8,362 nt of DNA from CBFDBT01 sp965603115 (GCA_965603115.1 CBFDBT010000118.1:1-8362); one strand, 5' to 3'; numbered from the stretch's first letter, positions 1-5,830 are shown. Made by a program: numbers and translations. The notes: generated from the sequence alone by a model not told the origin.

Positions 1-60
1 TGCAATGATTTTGGTTTTTCTTTGACGCTTAATTGTATTGATGTCTAGACCCTCATTCAC
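1..60 (-). CDS. pyk: Pyruvate kinase, N-terminal fragment (runs off the left edge)
   Basis: Reading leftward from a GTG at 60-58, twenty uninterrupted codons reach the window edge and end in RQRKTKIIA. Pyruvate kinases begin with a short variable stretch followed by (R/K)-x-TK-I-(V/I)-A-T-(L/I)-GPAS, so this matches the family start up to the point where the window cuts it. The start is supported by a GGAG on the minus strand 8 nt upstream of the GTG. The enzyme makes pyruvate and ATP from phosphoenolpyruvate and ADP in the cytoplasm. The gene is divergent from the formylglutamate amidohydrolase family gene, a neighbour I recall for pyk in other Alphaproteobacteria. Only 20 residues are visible and no catalytic residue is among them, so the call rests on the N-terminal signature and context. 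Confidence 0.62.
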   Translation of the reverse strand, partial: MNEGLDINTIKRQRKTKIIA

Positions 61-119
61 AGGGGTATCTCCAATTTATTCTAGGCTCAAACTCTCTAAG
101 GTATAAGATAAGCTTGTTC

Positions 120-131
120 CCTGTTGACAGG
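120..131. promoter_or_regulatory. Palindrome CCTGT-TG-ACAGG in the divergent pyk/FGase gap
   Basis: This is a perfect 5-bp inverted repeat with a 2-bp centre. It contains the full TTGACA hexamer at 124-129 that is the best -35 candidate for the rightward gene. A protein bound here would cover that -35 element and could affect both divergent genes. The symmetry is seen directly. The operator role is inferred. Confidence 0.3.
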
Positions 132-162
132 TTAGTCCTGCACCTTAACATATATCTATAAT
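124..162 (+). promoter_or_regulatory. Candidate sigma70-type promoter region for the N-formylglutamate amidohydrolase family gene
   Basis: TTGACA at 124-129 is a perfect -35 hexamer. At 16 bp spacing it meets TAACAT (146-151, 4 of 6 matches to TATAAT). A perfect TATAAT lies at 157-162 but is 27 bp from TTGACA, so the two cannot be a pair. With either -10, transcription would begin near 158-169. This leaves almost no leader for the GTG at 163 and favours the ATG at 193 as the true start. Confidence 0.38.
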
Positions 163-192
163 GTGTCAGCTTTTATACAGGGGCAAGCCCTA

Positions 193-948
193 ATGACAAT
201 AGAAACAATGAAACCTACGATTTTACACCCAAATTCGCGGGAAGGTGTGGTTATTCTATGTGACCATGCCACAAATCATATTCCTGAAGGCTATGAAAAC
301 CTCGGACTAGATGCCGGTGTTCTAGATAGCCATATCGGATGGGACATTGGCGCGGCTGATGTTGCAAGGTGCATGAGCTTTATGATGGACGTACCTGCCA
401 TCTTCGCACCTACCTCTCGACTGCTCATCGATTGCAACCGCCACCCTGATCACAGCTCTCTGGTTCCCCATATCTCGGACGGGACACTAGTGCCTGCCAA
501 TCAGCAATTATCTGATAGCAACATAAAAAATCGTAAGGCCGCTTACTATGACCCGTTTCACAATGCCTGCGCAGATATTATTAGTGACCATGTTGATGAA
601 GGCCACAATCCACTGGTCATAGGGCTACATAGCTTTACGCCGACTATGGACGGAATTGATCGCCCATGGCAAATAGGCTTTATGTGGGACGAAGATCCAC
701 GGTTAGCGCAAGCTATGATTGGGCTGATTGAGCGCGAAACCGATCTTGTTGTTGGTGTGAACCAGCCATATAGCGGCAAAGACCTATACTACACCATGCA
801 GCGCCACGGCGCAGACCATGGCTTGCCGCAAACCGTGATCGAAATCAGGTCCGACCTTATCACTGAGGGTGAAGGCATGATCCGGCAGTGGGCGGCCCTA
901 CTCGCTGATTGCCTGGACGAATGCATGTCTAGAGATGACTTATTTTAA
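193..948 (+). CDS. N-formylglutamate amidohydrolase family protein (FGase)
   Basis: This 251-residue cytoplasmic protein matches the FGase family. Family members hydrolyse N-formyl-L-glutamate, as HutG does in histidine breakdown, or related N-acyl amino acids. Visible blocks are CDHATNHIP (23-31), DSHIGWDIGA (45-54), SRLLIDCNR (75-83), GLHSFTP (144-150) and HGLPQTVIEIRSDL (209-222). Their conserved Asp, His, Arg and Glu residues are likely metal or substrate ligands. I chose the ATG at 193 because AGGGG (179-183) sits 9 nt upstream. The in-frame GTG at 163 would add ten residues but lies at or before the likely transcription start and has no good ribosome site. No other hut genes are present, so the substrate is uncertain and a role in histidine use should not be assumed. 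It appears to head a rightward run with the DUF1244 gene, interrupted by a repeat. Confidence 0.88.
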   Translation: MTIETMKPTILHPNSREGVVILCDHATNHIPEGYENLGLDAGVLDSHIGWDIGAADVARCMSFMMDVPAIFAPTSRLLIDCNRHPDHSSLVPHISDGTLVPANQQLSDSNIKNRKAAYYDPFHNACADIISDHVDEGHNPLVIGLHSFTPTMDGIDRPWQIGFMWDEDPRLAQAMIGLIERETDLVVGVNQPYSGKDLYYTMQRHGADHGLPQTVIEIRSDLITEGEGMIRQWAALLADCLDECMSRDDLF

Positions 949-959
949 CCCCGCCTCCC

Positions 960-1084
960 GTCATTGCGGGCTTGAACCGCAATCCATTAGGCAACTGGGC
1001 CCTTCTCAGGGCTTTCGACGTAGTGCCTCTTTCAATGTGCAACTTGATGCGTATAATAGATTGCGGCTCGGGGGCCGCAATGAC
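960..1084. repeat. 125-bp nested palindromic intergenic repeat (REP/BIME-like)
   Basis: The ends form a perfect 10-bp inverted repeat: GTCATTGCGG (960-969) against CCGCAATGAC (1075-1084). Inside it, the 13 bases at 977-989 pair with 1054-1066 at 12 of 13 positions. Each end is also a small hairpin by itself: TTGCGG with CCGCAA on the left, and ATTGCGGC with GCCGCAAT on the right. Further in, AGGCA (989-993) can pair with TGCCT (1024-1028). No gene fits the stretch. The arm sequence resembles the GTCATTGCGGGCTTGACCC-type palindromes I recall scattered between genes in alphaproteobacterial chromosomes. The structure is seen directly. Its being a dispersed family is inference from memory. Confidence 0.75.
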
Positions 1085-1086
1085 AA

Positions 1087-1161
1087 ATGAGGATGCAAGA
1101 AATTATTGGCAACCTAGAAAATCGTATTGATGCTCTAGAAAACAATATTGAAGAGAATTAA
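1087..1161 (+). CDS. Possible 24-residue coiled-coil micro-ORF
   Basis: This short ORF starts at the ATG at 1087, or at the ATG at 1093 for 22 residues, and ends with TAA at 1159-1161, 2 nt before the DUF1244 start. Its hydrophobic residues I7, L10, I14, L17 and I21 are spaced 3-4-3-4, an ideal heptad pattern, with Glu, Asn, Asp and Arg between. Its last codons carry the GAAGAG that probably serves as the ribosome site of the next gene, so it could act as a coupled leader peptide. Against it, neither ATG has a well-placed ribosome site (the AGG at 1090-1092 touches the second ATG), and it begins right after the repeat. It distantly recalls the opening heptads of SlyX proteins, so a truncated remnant is another option. 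Function is unknown. Confidence 0.3.
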   Translation: MRMQEIIGNLENRIDALENNIEEN

Positions 1162-1163
1162 AA

Positions 1164-1463
1164 ATGACCGACAAACAAACCGCTGTTGAAGCCGCCGTAT
1201 TCCGTCGCTTGATCGAACATCTGCAGCACCGCACCGATGCACAAAATATTGACCTTATGGGCCTTGCCGGCTTTTGCCGCAATTGCTTTGGTAAATGGTA
1301 TTATGATGCAGCTCAAGAAGAGGGCATGGACATCAGCAAAGAAGAGGCGCGCGACCATATTTACGGCATGTCGTATGATGACTATAAAGAAAAGCACCAG
1401 ACACCCGCCACCGACGCGCAGCTTGCATTAATGGACGAGAGCCTCGCTAAAAATAAAAAATAA
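1164..1463 (+). CDS. DUF1244 family protein
   Basis: This 99-residue soluble protein shows the DUF1244 signature: an N-terminal helix (AVFRRLIEHLQHR, 11-23), then LMGLAGFCRNCFGKWY (31-46), then SKEEARDHIYGMSYDDYKEKHQ (59-79 region). C38 and C41 form a CxxC pair inside the most conserved block. This could bind metal or be redox active, but no biochemical role is established as far as I know. The length is normal for the family and the C-terminus is Lys-rich. The ATG start has GAAGAG (1150-1155) 8 nt upstream. It lies between the amidohydrolase family gene and gapR on the same strand. I see no terminator after it, so some read-through into gapR is possible. Confidence 0.88.
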   Translation: MTDKQTAVEAAVFRRLIEHLQHRTDAQNIDLMGLAGFCRNCFGKWYYDAAQEEGMDISKEEARDHIYGMSYDDYKEKHQTPATDAQLALMDESLAKNKK

Positions 1464-1482
1464 GCTTTTGCACATTAGGCCG

Positions 1483-1511
1483 TTGAAACATCTTGAGCGT
1501 GGCCCTATAGT
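1483..1511 (+). promoter_or_regulatory. sigma70-type promoter of gapR
   Basis: TTGAAA (1483-1488, 5 of 6) and TATAGT (1506-1511, 5 of 6) are separated by exactly 17 bp. A start point near 1518 would give a leader of about 48 nt containing the two 15-bp repeats. It lets gapR be expressed independently of the DUF1244 gene upstream. Confidence 0.55.
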
Positions 1512-1525
1512 CGGCAAAATTTTAA

Positions 1526-1555
1526 GCCCATACCAATAAGGCCCATACTAATAAG
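1526..1555 (+). repeat. Two tandem 15-bp units in the gapR leader
   Basis: GCCCATACCAATAAG (1526-1540) is followed directly by GCCCATACTAATAAG (1541-1555), with one mismatch. The next base after each unit is G, so each junction creates AAGG. The second, AAGGA at 1553-1557, is the ribosome site for gapR, 8 nt from its ATG. The first is too far upstream to serve directly. This looks like a small slippage duplication that copied the Shine-Dalgarno region. Confidence 0.8.
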
Positions 1556-1565
1556 GATTATATCA

Positions 1566-1844
1566 ATGAGTAATAATGGCGGCATCGCGGGGGATCATCT
1601 CCGCAGTTTTATAGAGCGTATTGAACGCCTGGAAGAAGAGAAAAAAGCGATAGCAGAAGACCTGAAAGAGGTTTACGCGGAAGCAAAATCTGTTGGATTC
1701 GATACCAAGATTATGCGCACCGTGATTAAAATTCGTAAAATGGAACCAAGTGACCGTCAAGAGATGGAAGCCCTCTTGGACGTTTATATGCATGCGCTTG
1801 AAGGTGCCGGCACGCAGCCAGATACACCCGATACAGACGACTAA
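1566..1844 (+). CDS. gapR: GapR nucleoid-associated DNA-binding protein (DUF2312)
   Basis: This 92-residue protein matches GapR, the alphaproteobacterial chromosome-structuring protein. In Caulobacter, GapR binds AT-rich, overtwisted DNA ahead of replication and transcription and stimulates type II topoisomerases. The core from about residue 9 to 77 is typical: a long charged helix (RSFIERIERLEEEKKAIAED, 13-32) suited to dimer formation, then EVYAEAKSVGFDTKIMRTV (35-53), the basic IKIRKM (54-59), and DRQEMEALLDVYMHAL (63-78). The last 14 residues are an acidic, Pro/Thr-rich tail. Length is close to the Caulobacter protein. The ATG has AAGGA 8 nt upstream and a strong promoter of its own. It converges on murI with 8 bp between stop codons. 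Confidence 0.93.
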   Translation: MSNNGGIAGDHLRSFIERIERLEEEKKAIAEDLKEVYAEAKSVGFDTKIMRTVIKIRKMEPSDRQEMEALLDVYMHALEGAGTQPDTPDTDD

Positions 1845-1852
1845 GCACAGGT

Positions 1853-2704
1853 TTAAAACTTAATCTGTTCAAATGTGATGCGTTCGCCTTCTGGATGAGG
1901 CTGGCCCTTGTCCCAACTGATGATATCTTTTTGCGGGCTGGTAGAAAGTAGACGTGTCACCTTACCGCCTTTAATATTATATTCTGGGTGCGCTGCAATG
2001 TAGCGCCCTAACGCTTCGGCTACCACGTCAGGCTGGCTGTATAGTGGCATATCCTCGCCCAAAGCTTGCCTGAACAAATGCTCGACCATGGGGAAATGCG
2101 TGCAGCCAAGCACGGCGGTATCAAATTTTCCTCCACCAAGTTCTTTGCGTGCCTCATCTACATACCCCTTAACCAGCCCAGCGAGCGGCAATTGCCCTGC
2201 ACCGCCCTCAATAGCATCGACCAAACCGGGACAAGCTTTTTGAATGAGTGTGAGATTAGGCGCCCTCTTCGCGAGCTCTTCCGCGTAAGCGCCACTCTCC
2301 ACTGTTTTGCTTGTGGCAAATAATATAATATTACGAATATCTTTCGCGCTCTCTTGTGATGGTTGCTCATCAGCCCAAGGCACACCGCTCACGGCTTCCA
2401 CCATTGGCACGAGCACACCGAGAATGTTTCTGTCTGGCCATGCTTTAGGAAGCCACTCCTGCTGCAAAGTTCTAAGGGCTACGGCTGCTGCTGTGTTGCA
2501 GGCTAACACAACAAGCGAACAGCCCGCTTTAAACAAGGCATCAACGCCCGCCTTTGTCAGGTCAACAATGGTCTGATTATCACGGTGTCCGTATGGCGCA
2601 TTAGCGTGATCACCCAAATAAACAAAGGATGCCTCGGGCATCAGCTTGCGGCATCCCTCCATGACGGTTAGCCCACCACTACCGCTGTCAAAAAAACCTA
2701 TCAC
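1853..2704 (-). CDS. murI: Glutamate racemase
   Basis: This 283-residue cytoplasmic enzyme interconverts L- and D-glutamate, supplying D-Glu for peptidoglycan precursors at the MurD step. Family marks are FDSGSGG (5-11), YLGDHANAPYG (30-39), the first catalytic cysteine in ACNTAAA (C69), TSKTVESGAY (131-140), ACPGLVDAIEGG (157-168) and the second catalytic cysteine in GCTHFP (C201). Both cysteines needed for the two-base mechanism are present, so it should be active. It starts at GTG (2704-2702), sharing GTGA with the stop of the upstream sigma54 regulator. A minus-strand AAGGA 7 nt upstream supports this start. Translation is therefore probably coupled to the regulator and the two form an operon. 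A short insertion near 112-123 (EQPSQESAKD) looks like a lineage-specific loop. Confidence 0.93.
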   Translation of the reverse strand: MIGFFDSGSGGLTVMEGCRKLMPEASFVYLGDHANAPYGHRDNQTIVDLTKAGVDALFKAGCSLVVLACNTAAAVALRTLQQEWLPKAWPDRNILGVLVPMVEAVSGVPWADEQPSQESAKDIRNIILFATSKTVESGAYAEELAKRAPNLTLIQKACPGLVDAIEGGAGQLPLAGLVKGYVDEARKELGGGKFDTAVLGCTHFPMVEHLFRQALGEDMPLYSQPDVVAEALGRYIAAHPEYNIKGGKVTRLLSTSPQKDIISWDKGQPHPEGERITFEQIKF

Positions 2705-4146
2705 GCTTTTTCCTTCAGGCCCATTTCTTCCATCTTGCGATAAAGTGTAGAGCGACCAATGCCTAAGCGGCGTGCAATTTCTGACATGCGGCCATCATAA
2801 TGCTTAACCGCGCGCGTTATCTGCTCGGCCTCCACGTCAGCCAAGGTGCGAATATGCCCATCGTCGGCGTGCAACACCATCGTATCAATCCCAACACCCA
2901 GCGCCTGACTTGGCGTCAGCGTTGGCGTGTGAGGCATCACAGTTTTAGTCTCCGCCCCTTGCGCGGCTTCTCGGCCCAATAGATGTAAAAAGCTATCAAC
3001 CCCAACTTCTCGGCCATCGGACATTATAACCGCGCGAAACAGGGCATTTTGCAATTGGCGGATATTACCCGGCCAGGCATAACTCATTAAAAGTTCCATC
3101 GCCTCGTTGCTCAGATGCTTGGGTTCCAGTTTTTCCATCGCCACAATGCGTTCAACAAAATAATTGGCGAGAGCTGGTATATCTTCTTTGCGCTCTGCAA
3201 GGGTTGGTATGAGAATTGGAAACACTGCCAAACGGTAAAATAAATCCTCACGGAACTCTTCACTGTGTATGCGCGACTGTAGGTTTTTATTGGTCGCAGA
3301 AATAATACGAATATCGACTTTGACAGGCGCTTTAGCACCAACAGGATCAATCTCCCCCTCTTGAATAGCACGCAAGAGCTTAACTTGAATATCAAGGGGC
3401 AACTCTCCCACTTCATCAAGAAAGAGCGTACCGCCATCGGCTTTTTGGAACTTGCCAACATGCTTGTCATTCGCCCCCGTAAAGGCGCCCTTTTCATGGC
3501 CGAAGAGAATGCTTTCAACCAAATTTTCAGGAATTGCTCCACAGTTGACAGCAACAAAGGGCTTATCTCCACGAACACTACTTTCAGCGATGGCGCGGGC
3601 AAAAACCTCTTTACCAACACCCGATGCACCCTCGAGCAATACTGGAATGCCCGAGCGTGATGCCCGCTTTGCAAGCTCAATAGTCTCTTGCGTTAGAGGT
3701 GACGACCCAACAATGCCTTCAAAGCCATGTTGTGCACCAAGCTCATGCCCTAAAGTTTCAATCTCACCAACAAAAGCACTGGTTCCAAGAGCGGCTTCAA
3801 TAGCTGATCTTATACGCTCTGCACTCGCTGGCTTGATTAAAAAGTCATTGGCCCCCGCTTGCATGGCATCGACAACATTTTTGATAGATGAGTGTGAAGT
3901 GAGCATAACAATTGGCAGATCAGGCAACTTGGGGTGAACGGCTTGCAATACATCAATGCCATCAACGACAGGCATAGAAAGGTCAAGAATAACAGCGTCG
4001 ATACCACCTGAGCCATCCAACAGTCGGTCAATGGCCTCACTTCCACCTGAAGCAACCTCAACCCTATAACCAGCCTTTGTCACTACCGCCTCAAGCAATC
4101 GTCGCTGCGTTGCCTCGTCATCAACGATTAATATCGTATTTTCCAT
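2701..4146 (-). CDS. NtrC-family sigma54-dependent response regulator
   Basis: This 481-residue cytoplasmic activator has three parts. Residues 3-120 are a receiver domain with acidic pocket D9/D10, phosphoacceptor D55 (AVILDLSMP), T83 and K105. Residues about 144-385 are an AAA+ domain with Walker A GASGVGKE (173-180), an intact sigma54-contacting GAFTGA loop (220-225), Walker B GGTLFLDEVGELP (238-250), sensor I SATN (283-286), an FREDLFYRL arginine-finger block and sensor II WPGNIRQLQN (358-367). A Pro/Thr-rich linker leads to a Fis-type helix-turn-helix at about 434-477 (MSEIARRLGIGRSTLYRKM). The ATG at 4146 has GGGAG 6 nt upstream. An earlier in-frame start at 4191 would add 15 residues ahead of the natural receiver start and is unlikely. 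No partner kinase is in view, so its signal and targets are unknown. murI follows, overlapping by 4 bp. Confidence 0.93.
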   Translation of the reverse strand: MENTILIVDDEATQRRLLEAVVTKAGYRVEVASGGSEAIDRLLDGSGGIDAVILDLSMPVVDGIDVLQAVHPKLPDLPIVMLTSHSSIKNVVDAMQAGANDFLIKPASAERIRSAIEAALGTSAFVGEIETLGHELGAQHGFEGIVGSSPLTQETIELAKRASRSGIPVLLEGASGVGKEVFARAIAESSVRGDKPFVAVNCGAIPENLVESILFGHEKGAFTGANDKHVGKFQKADGGTLFLDEVGELPLDIQVKLLRAIQEGEIDPVGAKAPVKVDIRIISATNKNLQSRIHSEEFREDLFYRLAVFPILIPTLAERKEDIPALANYFVERIVAMEKLEPKHLSNEAMELLMSYAWPGNIRQLQNALFRAVIMSDGREVGVDSFLHLLGREAAQGAETKTVMPHTPTLTPSQALGVGIDTMVLHADDGHIRTLADVEAEQITRAVKHYDGRMSEIARRLGIGRSTLYRKMEEMGLKEKA

Positions 4147-4155
4147 TATTATCTC

Positions 4156-4182
4156 CCTGAATGAAAACTGTATCATTTCAGG
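4156..4182. promoter_or_regulatory. Inverted repeat in the regulator leader
   Basis: CCTGAA (4156-4161) and TTCAGG (4177-4182) form 6-bp arms around a 15-nt centre; the symmetry extends to TGA/TCA with a one-base offset. One arm abuts the GGGAG ribosome site of the sigma54 regulator. It could be an autoregulatory operator or an mRNA hairpin. The role is inferred. Confidence 0.3.
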
Positions 4183-4241
4183 ACAGTGCACACTAGAGAA
4201 AAATCACTAAAAATTCATAGCAAAGAGGTAACCCTAAGCAA

Positions 4242-4290
4242 ACGCAATATTATTACCTTCACCCTATTTAATAATATTATTTAGTTGCGT
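4242..4290. promoter_or_regulatory. Long AT-rich inverted repeat in the divergent regulator/pntAA gap
   Basis: AATATTATTA (4246-4255) and TAATAATATT (4269-4278) are perfect 10-bp inverted arms around a 13-nt centre. ACGC (4242-4245) and GCGT (4287-4290) add an outer symmetric pair after an unpaired 8-nt stretch on the right. The element lies near the middle of the 225-bp gap, so it could bind a dimeric regulator acting on both directions. No transcript or protein evidence is available. Confidence 0.4.
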
Positions 4291-4305
4291 AAATATGTCG
4301 CAGTT

Positions 4306-4344
4306 TATAGTTTAGCTTCATAAGCTAAGGTCAATAGATATACT
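4306..4344 (+). promoter_or_regulatory. Candidate pntAA promoter region with hairpin TTAGCTT-CAT-AAGCTAA
   Basis: Two -10-like hexamers are visible: TATAGT (4306-4311) and TATACT (4339-4344), each 5 of 6 to consensus. Neither has a strong -35 at ideal spacing: TTGCGT (4285-4290) is 15 bp from the first, and TTCATA (4317-4322) is 16 bp from the second. Between them lies a perfect 7-bp inverted repeat, TTAGCTT (4312-4318) and AAGCTAA (4322-4328), with a 3-nt centre. It would overlap the -35 of the downstream candidate, so it may be an operator for the transhydrogenase operon. Confidence 0.35.
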
Positions 4345-4371
4345 GTAGTCATTAAAAGGGAGACACCGCCC

Positions 4372-5517
4372 ATGAAACTAGCTGTTTTGAGGGAACGCCG
4401 CGATAATGAAAAACGGGTCGCAGCCACACCTGAATCTGTAAAAAAACTCATCGGATTAGGCTTTGACGTCGTCGTCGAAAAAGACGCTGGGGCTAAAGCT
4501 CATATTAGTGATGCTGACTATACCGCTGAAGGTGCCACCATTGGCGCCAACACAAAAGCCACGATTAAAGACGCAGATGTTATTGTTGCGGTTCAAGGTC
4601 TTGAGATGGACGATATTAGCGGTGCCAAAAGCGGAGCGCTCCATATATCCGTTCTTAATGCCTTTAAGGAAAAGGACCGCCTCGATGCCTATGCCAAAGC
4701 AGGCATATCTGCCTTTGCCATGGAGATGGTCCCGCGTATCTCCCGCGCTCAGTCGATGGACGTTCTCTCTTCGCAATCAAATTTGGCGGGCTACAAAGCC
4801 GTTTTAGACGCCACTGAATATTTCGGTCGCGCCTTCCCTATGATGATGACAGCGGCGGGCACAGTTGCTCCAGCTCGCGTACTCGTGATGGGAGCCGGTG
4901 TTGCTGGTCTTCAGGCTATTGCCACTGCCAAGCGCCTCGGTGCCATTGTCAGCGCAACCGATGTTCGCGCAGCTGCCAAAGAACAAGTAGAAAGCCTTGG
5001 CGGCACATTTGTTATGGTCGAAGACGATGAAACAGCCGAAGCAGAAACCAGCGGTGGTTATGCCAAGGAAATGAGCGACGAATATAAAGCCAAGCAAGCT
5101 GAGCTGATTGCATCAACTCTTGCCAAACAAGATATCGCTATCACCACAGCCTTGATCCCGGGACGCCCTGCCCCAATGCTAATAACCGAAGCCATGGTCA
5201 AAAGCATGAAACCTGGTAGCGTCATCGTTGATATGGCGGTTGAAGCTGGTGGCAACTGTGAACTATCCAAAGCTGGTGAAGTGGTAGAAGTGCACGGTGT
5301 CACTATTATTGGTCATCTCAATATTGCCTCTCGACTGGCAGCAGACACATCTGCACTATATGCGCGCAATTTGGTACATTTTATAACACCGCTTGTAGAT
5401 GCTGAAAGTAAATCCCTGTCAGTAGACTGGGAAGACGAGATTATAACCGGAACCCTAATCAGTCGCGATGGTGCACTGGTTCATCCACAATTTATGCCAA
5501 AGTCGGAGGGAGAATAA
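4372..5517 (+). CDS. pntAA: NAD(P)+ transhydrogenase, alpha subunit part 1 (NAD(H)-binding domain I)
   Basis: This 381-residue soluble subunit carries domain I of the proton-translocating transhydrogenase and binds NAD(H) on the cytoplasmic side. It ends after domain I, as in the three-polypeptide enzyme of Rhodospirillum rubrum, whereas the E. coli alpha chain is fused to membrane helices. Visible marks are RISRAQSMDVLSSQSNLAGY (122-141), the Rossmann GAGVAG (174-179) with D197 in ATDVR, the mobile-loop Tyr in SGGYAKEM (Y230) and IPGRPAP (262-268). R122, Q127, D130 and S133 correspond, at a constant offset of 5, to the R. rubrum residues R127, Q132, D135 and S138 as I remember them. GGGAG (4358-4362) lies 9 nt before the ATG. 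It is first in the pnt operon and its stop is 1 nt before pntAB. Confidence 0.96.
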   Translation: MKLAVLRERRDNEKRVAATPESVKKLIGLGFDVVVEKDAGAKAHISDADYTAEGATIGANTKATIKDADVIVAVQGLEMDDISGAKSGALHISVLNAFKEKDRLDAYAKAGISAFAMEMVPRISRAQSMDVLSSQSNLAGYKAVLDATEYFGRAFPMMMTAAGTVAPARVLVMGAGVAGLQAIATAKRLGAIVSATDVRAAAKEQVESLGGTFVMVEDDETAEAETSGGYAKEMSDEYKAKQAELIASTLAKQDIAITTALIPGRPAPMLITEAMVKSMKPGSVIVDMAVEAGGNCELSKAGEVVEVHGVTIIGHLNIASRLAADTSALYARNLVHFITPLVDAESKSLSVDWEDEIITGTLISRDGALVHPQFMPKSEGE

Positions 5518-5518
5518 A

Positions 5519-5818
5519 ATGGAAGATCTAATTGTAAGCCCGTTCATTCACCAATTTAGCCTTTTTGTTATGGCTATCTTCGTTGGCTATTATGTAGTGT
5601 GGAGCGTTACACCTGCCCTGCACACCCCGCTCATGAGTGTGACCAATGCCATTTCCAGCGTGATCGTAGTGGGAGCACTGGTAGCAGCTGGCGCTGGAGG
5701 CGACCCACTCGCTCAGGCACTTGGCGGTATAGCAGTTGGCTTGGCCTGCGTGAATATTTTTGGTGGTTTCGCTGTCACCAATCGCATGCTGGCAATGTAT
5801 AAGAAAAAGAAAAAGTAG
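5519..5818 (+). CDS. pntAB: NAD(P)+ transhydrogenase, alpha subunit part 2 (membrane domain II)
   Basis: This 99-residue inner-membrane protein has three hydrophobic helices at about 11-31, 42-59 and 66-87, matching the last three helices of the fused alpha chain. The conserved HTPLMSVTNAISS (35-47) marks the family. A run of five lysines ends the protein, consistent with a cytoplasmic C-terminus. The ATG at 5519 has GGAGG (5505-5509) 9 nt upstream, inside the end of pntAA. An in-frame upstream ATG at 5468 would add 17 polar residues overlapping pntAA and is rejected. With PntB it forms the proton channel that couples hydride transfer from NADH to NADP+. It is somewhat shorter than the roughly 139 residues I recall for R. 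rubrum, but no core helix is missing. Confidence 0.95.
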   Translation: MEDLIVSPFIHQFSLFVMAIFVGYYVVWSVTPALHTPLMSVTNAISSVIVVGALVAAGAGGDPLAQALGGIAVGLACVNIFGGFAVTNRMLAMYKKKKK

Positions 5819-5830
5819 GGGGATTGATTA

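Noticed and set aside
163..192. GTG start at 163 adding ten residues to the FGase-family protein
   Set aside because: It lies at or before the likely transcription start and has no ribosome site; ATG 193 has AGGGG at 9 nt and the family match starts downstream of it.
1847..1868. Possible bidirectional terminator between gapR and murI
   Set aside because: ACAGGTT and AATCTGT pair over 7 bp with one wobble, but the stem is weak, the loop is 8 nt and there is no T tract on either side.
3111..3680. 189-residue open frame on the minus strand inside the regulator gene
   Set aside because: It is out of frame with a fully motif-complete AAA+ domain and its translation resembles no family; it is a shadow frame.
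3452..3937. 161-residue open frame antisense to the regulator
   Set aside because: It is opposite conserved AAA+ and receiver coding sequence, with no ribosome site and no recognisable domain.
4147..4191. Upstream in-frame start for the sigma54 regulator at 4191
   Set aside because: It would add 15 residues with no family support; ATG 4146 has GGGAG at 6 nt and gives a natural receiver-domain start.
5468..5518. Upstream in-frame start for PntAB at 5468
   Set aside because: It overlaps the pntAA coding end and adds a non-family polar stretch; ATG 5519 has GGAGG at 9 nt.
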